From the NCBI GenBank assembly GCA_947455465.1, contig CANGNS010000009.1, forward strand, positions 54,283-118,282: a stretch of 64,000 nucleotides of DNA, read 5' to 3'. Below are positions 58,208 to 64,000 of the stretch, one piece after another. Position 1 is the first letter of the stretch. Each line of letters starts with the position of its first letter. The position numbers were made by a program, and so were the translations under genes. Origin of the DNA: Comamonadaceae bacterium (GTDB taxonomy: Bacteria > Pseudomonadota > Gammaproteobacteria > Burkholderiales > Burkholderiaceae_C). The notes beneath the pieces were generated by a model that was not told where the DNA came from, did not search any database, and saw only the letters and a program-made list of their open reading frames with translations.

Positions 58208-59670
58208 AGCTTTTAGAAAACGGCAGCGTGCTCGATGGCTTTCGGGTGCTCTCGTGCCTGCACAGCGGCGGCATGGCGCATATTTACCGCGTGGTCTATG
58301 CCGACGGCACGCCCGACCCGGGCTTTTCGATGGCCATGAAAGTGCCGCGCATGGCCAGCGGCGACGGGGCTGAAAACATCGTCAGCTTTGAGGTGGAGTG
58401 CCACATCCTGCAAGTGCTCGGCGGCCCGCAGGTGCCGCGCTTTGTCGCCAGCGGCGACCTGGAGCGGGTGCCTTATTTGGTCATGGAATACGTGCAGGGC
58501 GACACCCTGGAGCGCTGGCTGGACCAGCCCGAGCCCCAAGACGAGGCCACCATCGCCGCGCTGGGCATGGCCATGGCGTATGCGGCCCATGCCTTACACA
58601 AACAAAACACGGTGCACCTGGACCTCAAGCCCGCCAACGTGTTGCTGCGCGAAAGCGGCAGCGGCTTGCAGGCCTTGCTGCTGGACTTTGGCCTCTCGCA
58701 CCATGCGCATTACCCGGATTTGCTAGCCGAGCAGCTGCGCAAAGCCGTGGGCTCGCCCGCCTGGATAGCGCCCGAGCAGGTGGTGGGCGTGCGCGGCGAT
58801 GCGCGCAGCGATGTGTTTGCCATTGGCGTCATGCTCTACCAGTTGTGCACCGGGCATTTGCCTTTTGGCGCGCCGCGCACGCCGGCCGGGCTGCGCCAGC
58901 GCCTGTGGGCCGACCCGGTGCCGCCGCGCAAATACCGCCCCGCGCTCTCACCGTGGCTGCAAGAGGTGGTGCTGCGCTGCTTGGAGCCCGAGGCGGCCAA
59001 GCGCTACCCGTCGGCCGCGCACCTGGCCTTTGACCTGGCGCACCCGGCGCAGGTGCAGCTGAGCGCACGCAGCCACAACACGTTACCCACGCCTTTTCGC
59101 ACGCACGCGCTGCGCTGGCTCAAGGCGGCGGGCATGCACTACCAGCCCAGCCCCATCGCCTCCGAGCAGATCAGCGAAGTGCCCATCGTGATGGTGGCCC
59201 TGCCCTACGAAAACGCCACCGATGCCACCCTGTATTCGCTGCGCCAGGCGGCGGCGCGCTCGCTAGGCCTGCGCCCCGGTGCTCGCCTGGCCTGCGTCAC
59301 CGTGATTCCCGAAGGTTTGACCAGCACCAGCGACGAGGCGCGCAGCGAAACCAGCGTGCACCGGCGTTATCTGGCCTGGTTGCACCACTGGGCGCAGGCG
59401 CTGAACTACCCGGGCCACCAAACCTCCTGCCACGTGCTGGAGTCGGGCAATGTGGCCCAAGCCCTGATCGACTACGCGGTGGGCAACCATGTGCATGTGA
59501 TCGTGATGGGCGCGGCCACCCACGGCCTCAAAACCCAGCGCCTGATTGCCACCGTCCCCATCAAAGTCGCCATGGCCGCGCCTTGCACGGTGATTTTGGT
59601 GAAGCAGGCGCTGCCGTTTGCCCACCTGGGCTCGGTGGGCGCGCTGGACGAAGGCGAGGCCTCGGGCTAA
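58204..59670 (+). CDS. Ser/Thr protein kinase fused to a universal stress protein domain
   Basis: A 488-residue fusion. The N-terminal eukaryotic-like kinase (about 10-290) has the glycine loop HSGGMAHIYRV, Lys46 in AMKVPRM, hinge VMEYVQGDT, the catalytic loop HLDLKPAN (138-145), DFGLS (161-165) and APEQ (189-192); the usual HRD reads HLD, the non-RD form. The C-terminal UspA-like domain (about 328-470) has PIVMVALPYENATDATLYSL and HVIVMGAATHG, with NVAQALIDYA before it and a PCTVILVKQ end. It is cytosolic and lacks PASTA or membrane segments. The kinase likely passes a stress or nucleotide signal sensed by the UspA part. Coupled to the metallophosphoesterase. Confidence 0.9.
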   Translation: MKLLENGSVLDGFRVLSCLHSGGMAHIYRVVYADGTPDPGFSMAMKVPRMASGDGAENIVSFEVECHILQVLGGPQVPRFVASGDLERVPYLVMEYVQGDTLERWLDQPEPQDEATIAALGMAMAYAAHALHKQNTVHLDLKPANVLLRESGSGLQALLLDFGLSHHAHYPDLLAEQLRKAVGSPAWIAPEQVVGVRGDARSDVFAIGVMLYQLCTGHLPFGAPRTPAGLRQRLWADPVPPRKYRPALSPWLQEVVLRCLEPEAAKRYPSAAHLAFDLAHPAQVQLSARSHNTLPTPFRTHALRWLKAAGMHYQPSPIASEQISEVPIVMVALPYENATDATLYSLRQAAARSLGLRPGARLACVTVIPEGLTSTSDEARSETSVHRRYLAWLHHWAQALNYPGHQTSCHVLESGNVAQALIDYAVGNHVHVIVMGAATHGLKTQRLIATVPIKVAMAAPCTVILVKQALPFAHLGSVGALDEGEASG

Positions 59671-60815
59671 GCGCGCAGTGCCTGCGGCAGGGCGCGGACC
59701 AGCGCCTGGTAGTCGTCCGGTGTGTTGTAGAGCTGGCCGCACACGCGCAGGTAGTAGGCACCGGCATGGGTGGTAATGGCGGTCTCGACACCAAAATCGC
59801 GGCCCAGCCGGGTTTGCAGCGCGGCGCAGGCACTGCGCCCGCCCTGCAAGTCAGGCAAGGGCACCAGGCCCATGGGCACGCCATGAGGCAGCGGCGCTCC
59901 GGTAGGTTGGCCCAAGGCCTCGAGCAACAGGTCGCGCCCATAGTGCATGCGGGCCAGGTTGGCTTGGCGCACGCGCTGCCAGCCCAAGGATTCAAAAAAT
60001 GCGATGGCGGCGGGCGCGGCCAGCCAGGCGCTCAGGTCCACGGTGCCCAGCATGTCCCACGGCGCGGGATAGTCCTCGGGCTCGCGCCAGGAGACGATGA
60101 GCGGGCGGATGCGCCCCTGCCAGCGCGGCGCCACGCGCAAGACGGCGCAGCCCGGCGGGGCGCATACCCATTTGTGCAAATTGCCAAACCAAAAGTCGGC
60201 ATCCAACGCGTCTAAATCGGTGTCCAGGGTGCCCGGCGCGTGCGCAGCATCCACCGCCATGGCGACGCCCCGCGCGCGGCATAGATCGGCCAGCGCCTGC
60301 ACCGGCAAAATGCGCGCCGTCGCCGAGGTGATGTGGTCCACCAGCAGCAAGCGGGTGCGCGGGCCGATGGCCGCCTCTACCTGCGCCAGCACCTGGGCTT
60401 CATCGGCCTGCACCGGCACGGTCAGCACCCGCACCGTGGCACCAGCGGCCCCAGCGGCGCGCTGCAACGCCATCAGCACAGCGCCATAGGCTTGGTCCAA
60501 AACAATCGCCTCGTCTCCTCTTTGCCAGGGGAACGCACTTAGCACCGTGCTGGCGGCTTCGGTGGCATTGCGCACCAGGGCAATTTGGCTGGGTTGCTGG
60601 CCCAAAAAGCGGGCGATGTCGGCGCGCGCAGCGGCAATCGCAGGGGCGGCGTCGCGGGCGTAAAACTTCACCAAATTGTTTTGCACCCGATCGAGGATGT
60701 TCTTTTGCAGCGCGCGCACGGCCAGCGGCACGGCGCCATACGAGCCATGGTTGCAATGGTGAACGCCAGGGTCCAGGGACCAGGCGCTGGCGGCGGACTG
60801 CAGGTCGAATTCCAT
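59667..60815 (-). CDS. Class V aminotransferase-fold PLP enzyme (isopenicillin N epimerase-like)
   Basis: A 382-residue PLP protein. CNHGSYGAVP near 21-30, RNATEAAST near 82-90, VDAAHAPG (188-195) with the cofactor Asp, and NLHKW with the PLP Lys215 fit the isopenicillin N epimerase/cysteine desulfurase-like branch. Members include epimerases, selenocysteine lyase-like and hercynylcysteine lyase enzymes, so the reaction is open. The start MEFDLQSAASAW is set by homology; a long upstream frame would lie inside the carotenoid oxygenase gene. It starts 10 bases after the oxygenase stop, so the two are probably co-transcribed. Its stop overlaps that of the kinase gene. Confidence 0.85.
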   Translation of the reverse strand: MEFDLQSAASAWSLDPGVHHCNHGSYGAVPLAVRALQKNILDRVQNNLVKFYARDAAPAIAAARADIARFLGQQPSQIALVRNATEAASTVLSAFPWQRGDEAIVLDQAYGAVLMALQRAAGAAGATVRVLTVPVQADEAQVLAQVEAAIGPRTRLLLVDHITSATARILPVQALADLCRARGVAMAVDAAHAPGTLDTDLDALDADFWFGNLHKWVCAPPGCAVLRVAPRWQGRIRPLIVSWREPEDYPAPWDMLGTVDLSAWLAAPAAIAFFESLGWQRVRQANLARMHYGRDLLLEALGQPTGAPLPHGVPMGLVPLPDLQGGRSACAALQTRLGRDFGVETAITTHAGAYYLRVCGQLYNTPDDYQALVRALPQALRA

Positions 60816-60825
60816 GCGCGCGACT

Positions 60826-62271
60826 CTACCAGCCGCGTGCCAGGCGCGCCCCGCTAACCCAGGTGGCATGAAAGCCATTGGGCACGCGCTGGGGCATGGC
60901 AATGCGCGCCACCGGGCCGCGCGCGATATCGTGCGCATCAAACACCGTGAGGTAGGAGCGCGCCGCCTGCGCATCCCAGGTAAAGCCCACCAGGTAGCCA
61001 TCGTCTTCGGCGCGGCAATCGTCTTTGGGGGCAAAGCTGTGTTCGCTCAGCCATTGGTGCATGCCACCGTGGTAGCTGGTGCAGCTGTCGGTGTGCAGGT
61101 CGTAGCGGGTCAGGCCGCAAAAGCGCGGTTTCTCGGGCTGCGTGCTGGCGCCCATCAGGATGTTCCAGCTGAAGCGGGTGCGCTCGCCCATGCGGGCGCT
61201 GTTGATGATGGGGAATTCCTGGTTGAGCACATCGTCAATCACCCGCTCGCGGGTGCGGCCGGTGCGCAGGTTAAAGCGCCACTCGTAAAACATGCAGTCC
61301 ATGCCCAGCTGCGCAATCAGGCGCGGCAGCGCGCTGGCATCGGGCGCGCCACGGGCGTCGTGCTGGGGCTTGAAGGGGGTGCCGGTCATCACGATCTCGG
61401 TGCCGCCCTGGCCGTCATCCTCTTCCCAGGCGTTGGAGACGTGGTACATATAGGTGGGGCGGGCCTCGAACCAGCGCACCTGGGCGGCGCTGCCGTGGCG
61501 CGGCACCACGCCAAAGCGCGAGGGCAGCTCCGGATAAAACGCCACTTTGTGCCGCCCGGCGGCGGCGGCCACCGGGTCCTGGAACAAGGGCAGATCGTGC
61601 AACACCGTGTAGTTGCGGGTGACTGCCATGTCGTGCGGCAGGCGCGGCCCGGGCAGGGGCACCGGCATGAGTGTTTTGAGCACACCGCTTTTGTCGAGCA
61701 CGCCATAGTGCATATAAGGCGGCTCTTTGCCGTAGCAAAAGAAAATGAATTCGCCGGTGCGTTCGTCCACCTTGGAGTGCGCCGAAATATGCAGGCCGGC
61801 CAGGCGCGGGTCCAGCGCCAGGGTGTCGGCGGTGCTCAGGTCGCGCGGGCGTATGCGGTAGACCTCGCCGCCCAGGTACCACATGGCCAGCAGGTGGCCG
61901 GCAAAGTATTTGACATCGGTGTTGGCCGTGTTTTTAAGCGGCATGTCGGGCCGGTCTTTGCGCGGCGGGTCTTTGATGCCCTGCCACAAGGCCTGGCCAG
62001 CAGCGGTTTCTTCGGTCAGGCCGGCCGTGTGCACCCAGCGGTTTTGGTAGAAGGCGCGCCCGCCTTCAAAGCGCACCGCGTGCAGCATGCCGTCGCCGTC
62101 AAACCAGTGGTAGCGCCCGGGCGCGGCAAAGCGCCGGTTGGGGCCGTTGCGCACATGCATGCCGTGCAGGTCGCGCGGAATTTCGCCCTGCACCTCGGTC
62201 AGTTCGGCGCTGATTTCCTCGTCAACGGGGGCAAACCCGCCTTGCAGTGTGATCACTTCGCTCAAATCCAT
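60826..62271 (-). CDS. Carotenoid oxygenase family protein (RPE65/lignostilbene dioxygenase type)
   Basis: A 481-residue protein of the seven-bladed non-heme iron family. The family start is GEIPRDLHGMHVRNGPNRRF and YHWFDGDGMLHAVRFEGGRA. Iron-ligand histidine regions include LHISAHSKVDERTG and LPHDMAVTRNYTVLHDLPLF, with TYMYHVSNAWEED and a final His near the C-terminus in the GFHATWVSGARL segment. These enzymes cleave carotenoids or stilbene-like aromatics with O2. GGGGAG precedes the ATG. It lies upstream of the PLP enzyme gene and divergent from srkA. No carotenoid synthesis genes are in the window, so the substrate might be a lignin-derived stilbene. Confidence 0.88.
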   Translation of the reverse strand: MDLSEVITLQGGFAPVDEEISAELTEVQGEIPRDLHGMHVRNGPNRRFAAPGRYHWFDGDGMLHAVRFEGGRAFYQNRWVHTAGLTEETAAGQALWQGIKDPPRKDRPDMPLKNTANTDVKYFAGHLLAMWYLGGEVYRIRPRDLSTADTLALDPRLAGLHISAHSKVDERTGEFIFFCYGKEPPYMHYGVLDKSGVLKTLMPVPLPGPRLPHDMAVTRNYTVLHDLPLFQDPVAAAAGRHKVAFYPELPSRFGVVPRHGSAAQVRWFEARPTYMYHVSNAWEEDDGQGGTEIVMTGTPFKPQHDARGAPDASALPRLIAQLGMDCMFYEWRFNLRTGRTRERVIDDVLNQEFPIINSARMGERTRFSWNILMGASTQPEKPRFCGLTRYDLHTDSCTSYHGGMHQWLSEHSFAPKDDCRAEDDGYLVGFTWDAQAARSYLTVFDAHDIARGPVARIAMPQRVPNGFHATWVSGARLARGW

Positions 62272-62350
62272 GCTGCTCCCCTTGCCATGGGCTCTCTTGG
62301 GTGGTGTTCGGGCCAGCTTAGGGTGGGCGCCCAGGGTTGACAATCGGGGT

Positions 62351-63373
62351 ATGCACCATGTTTTTGAAACGCTCACCCCCGACCTGGTTTTGGACGCCCT
62401 GGAGTCCGTCGGCCTACGCGGCGACGGGCGGCTGACGGCTTTGTCGTCCTACGAAAACCGGGTTTACCAGGTCCAGCTTGAGGACGGCAGCGCCGTGGTG
62501 GCCAAGTTTTACCGGCCCGAACGCTGGAGCGAAGCCCAAATCCTGGAGGAGCACGCCTTTACCCAGGAGCTGATGGAGGCCGAAATTCCCGCAGTGGGGC
62601 CGCTGGTGCTGCAAGGCCGCACGCTGCACACTTTTGAGGGCTTTGCCTTTAGCGTCAGCCCGCGCCGGGGCGGGCGGGCGCCCGAGCTGGACGACGAGGA
62701 AGTGCTGGAATGGATAGGCCGCTTTCTGGCACGCATCCACACGGTGGGCGCCAAAAAACCCTTTGTGCAGCGCCCCACCCTCAACTTGCAAAGCTTTGGC
62801 CAGGCGTCGCGCGACTGGCTCTTGGACAACGAGCAAGTGCCCCTGGACGTCCAAAGCAGCTGGGCGCGCCACTGCGACGAGGCGCTGGCCCTGGTCGCTG
62901 CCCACCCGGCGCTGTGCGGCACACCGGCAGGCGCTGGCGACGCCAGCGTGCGCTTGCTGCGCCTGCACGGCGACTGCCATCCCGGCAATATCTTGTGGAC
63001 ACCCACCGACGCAGCCGCCAGCGCCGGGCCGGGCCCGCACTTTGTGGACCTGGACGACGCGCGCATGGGCCCGGCCGTGCAAGACCTGTGGATGCTGGCC
63101 AGCGGCGACAGGCGCCAGCGTAGCCGCCAAATCGGGCTGCTGGTGGACGGCTACGAGCAGTTCCGCGAATTTGACCGCGATGAGCTGGCCCTGATCGAGC
63201 CGCTGCGCACGCTGCGCCTGATCCATTACAGCGCCTGGCTGGCGCGGCGCTGGAGCGACCCGACCTTCCCGCACAACTTCCCGTGGTTTGGCTCGAGCGA
63301 CTATTGGCACGGCCAGGTGCTGATGCTGCAAGAGCAGTGCGAAGCCATGCAAGAAAGCCCTCTGCTGGTCTAA
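62351..63373 (+). CDS. srkA: Stress response kinase A
   Basis: A 340-residue APH-fold kinase matching SrkA/YihE (E. coli 328). LSSYENRVYQVQLEDGSAVVAKFYRPERWSEAQILEEHAF is the N-lobe with the ATP Lys; LRLHGDCHPGNILW is the catalytic HGDxHxxN motif and VDLDDARMGPAVQDLWML the metal-binding DxD. It phosphorylates Ser/Thr and is linked to protection from stress-induced death in E. coli. The ATG at 62351 is close to GGGG and gives the standard N-terminus; a longer frame overlaps the divergent oxygenase. The DUF2520 gene follows after three bases. Confidence 0.93.
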   Translation: MHHVFETLTPDLVLDALESVGLRGDGRLTALSSYENRVYQVQLEDGSAVVAKFYRPERWSEAQILEEHAFTQELMEAEIPAVGPLVLQGRTLHTFEGFAFSVSPRRGGRAPELDDEEVLEWIGRFLARIHTVGAKKPFVQRPTLNLQSFGQASRDWLLDNEQVPLDVQSSWARHCDEALALVAAHPALCGTPAGAGDASVRLLRLHGDCHPGNILWTPTDAAASAGPGPHFVDLDDARMGPAVQDLWMLASGDRRQRSRQIGLLVDGYEQFREFDRDELALIEPLRTLRLIHYSAWLARRWSDPTFPHNFPWFGSSDYWHGQVLMLQEQCEAMQESPLLV

Positions 63374-63376
63374 GCT

Positions 63377-64000
63377 ATGCCGCAACCCAAGCCCACCCTC
63401 AATCTGATTGGCGCTGGTCGCCTGGGCCAGACACTGGCGCATTTGTGGACGCAAGCGGGCGTGTTGGTGGTGCAAGACGTGCTCACCACCCGCACCGAAA
63501 GCGCCCAGGCCGCCTGCCGCTTTATCGGCGCAGGCACTGCGGCCCAGTCGCTGGCCGATATGCGTGATGCCGATCTGTGGCTGATCGCCACGCCCGATGC
63601 GCAGATAGCCGCCTGCGCCACTGCGCTGGCTGCGGCCCAGGCACCTGCAGCGGGCGGCCCGCGCACCGTCTTTCATTGCAGTGGTGCGCTGGCGTCCGAG
63701 GTGCTCCAAGCGCTGGGCAATAAGGGCTGGCAACTGGCCAGCGCCCACCCCATCCTGAGCTTTGCCAACGCGCAGTCGGCCAGCGCCCAGTTTGCCGGCA
63801 CGCCCTGCGCTTTGGAGGGCGATGCACCGGCCTGCGCGCTGCTTCAAACGGTTTTTAGCGCCATCGGCGGGCAGTGCTTTGCGCTGCGCAGCGAGGACAA
63901 GCTGCTCTACCACGCAGCGGCCGTGTTTGCCACCAACTTTTTACCGGTGCTGCAATCAGTGGCCGAAGCGGCCTGGCGCGACAGCGGCGTGCCGCCGGAA
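63377..64000 (+). CDS. Rossmann-like and DUF2520 domain protein, C-terminus cut by window end
   Basis: The 208 visible residues begin MPQPKPTLNLIGAGRLGQTL, an NAD(P)-binding Rossmann start, with LWLIATPDAQIAACATALAA and VFHCSGALASEVLQAL. The following LASAHPILSFANAQSASAQFAGTPCALEGD and LRSEDKLLYHAAAVFATNFLPVL belong to DUF2520, seen in F420-dependent-reductase-like proteins. It is likely a cytosolic dehydrogenase-fold protein of unknown substrate. It starts three bases after the srkA stop, so the two are co-transcribed. Its 3' end lies beyond the window. Confidence 0.88.
   Translation, partial: MPQPKPTLNLIGAGRLGQTLAHLWTQAGVLVVQDVLTTRTESAQAACRFIGAGTAAQSLADMRDADLWLIATPDAQIAACATALAAAQAPAAGGPRTVFHCSGALASEVLQALGNKGWQLASAHPILSFANAQSASAQFAGTPCALEGDAPACALLQTVFSAIGGQCFALRSEDKLLYHAAAVFATNFLPVLQSVAEAAWRDSGVPPE

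Noticed and set aside
60814..62340. A 508-codon plus-strand frame opposite the carotenoid oxygenase
   Set aside because: It is antisense to a motif-complete oxygenase gene, and its Gly/Ala/His-rich translation is typical of a shadow frame.
62337..62342. TTGACA as a -35 box for srkA
   Set aside because: The hexamer is perfect, but no -10 lies at 16-18 bases and the start would fall inside the gene.

Overview
The window looks like a chromosomal segment of a GC-rich betaproteobacterium, most likely Burkholderiales, family Comamonadaceae or a close relative. This rests on protein-level resemblance (DUF1840, the DbpA and IcmF types, two Liv-type ABC transporters coupled to CoA enzymes, GlcB-type malate synthase, NodIJ-like exporter) and on the detached spc ribosomal operon. 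No database search was run, so genus is open. There is no CRISPR array, insertion sequence, integrase or prophage. No stretch over 300 bases lacks a gene; the longest gaps are the divergent promoter regions at 11686-11902 and 50047-50258.

Layout. 1-1723: end of a sugar-nucleotide locus (manC, then gmd cut by the window edge), minus strand. 1809-3176: a DUF1840 gene and an orphan Bug-type binding protein sharing a bidirectional terminator. 3303-11685: a minus-strand operon with an acyl-CoA synthetase, a full Liv-type ABC importer and a divergent PaaK-like ligase; a Crp/Fnr regulator is transcribed away from it, with an 18-base palindrome between. 12674-19820: plus-strand run of rluF-like, htpG, an FKBP isomerase, dbpA, an esterase and alkB. 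19822-27854: icmF with a perfect 22-base operator-like palindrome, coaX, an M20 amidohydrolase, a molybdopterin oxidoreductase and a DUF2721 membrane protein. 27877-36899: the spc and alpha ribosomal operons on the minus strand, from rplN to rplQ, followed by initiator tRNA-fMet and a strong terminator. 36918-40990: divergent glpD and glpK, then proC. 41017-45500: a LysR regulator, a CaiB-type CoA transferase and glcB. 45497-52996: a second Liv-type importer divergent from paaH-paaJ. 53031-55560: AMP nucleosidase facing an adenosine deaminase family gene. 55657-59670: nodI-nodJ-like exporter, metallophosphoesterase and a Ser/Thr kinase fused to a UspA domain. 59667-64000: PLP enzyme, carotenoid oxygenase, srkA and a DUF2520 protein cut by the window end.

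How it fits together. Much of the accessory content handles acids as CoA thioesters: two importers, two AMP-forming ligase-like proteins, a CoA transferase, a hydroxyacyl-CoA dehydrogenase with thiolase, isobutyryl-CoA mutase and malate synthase, with AlkB for alkane oxidation. This suggests an organism living on organic, aromatic or branched acids. The best candidates for undescribed biology are the ligase/transporter/Crp locus with its degenerate PaaK-like protein, the phosphoesterase/kinase-UspA pair downstream of a NodIJ-like exporter, and the carotenoid-oxygenase/PLP-enzyme pair. A structural oddity is that five convergent gene pairs meet with overlapping or abutting stop codons.
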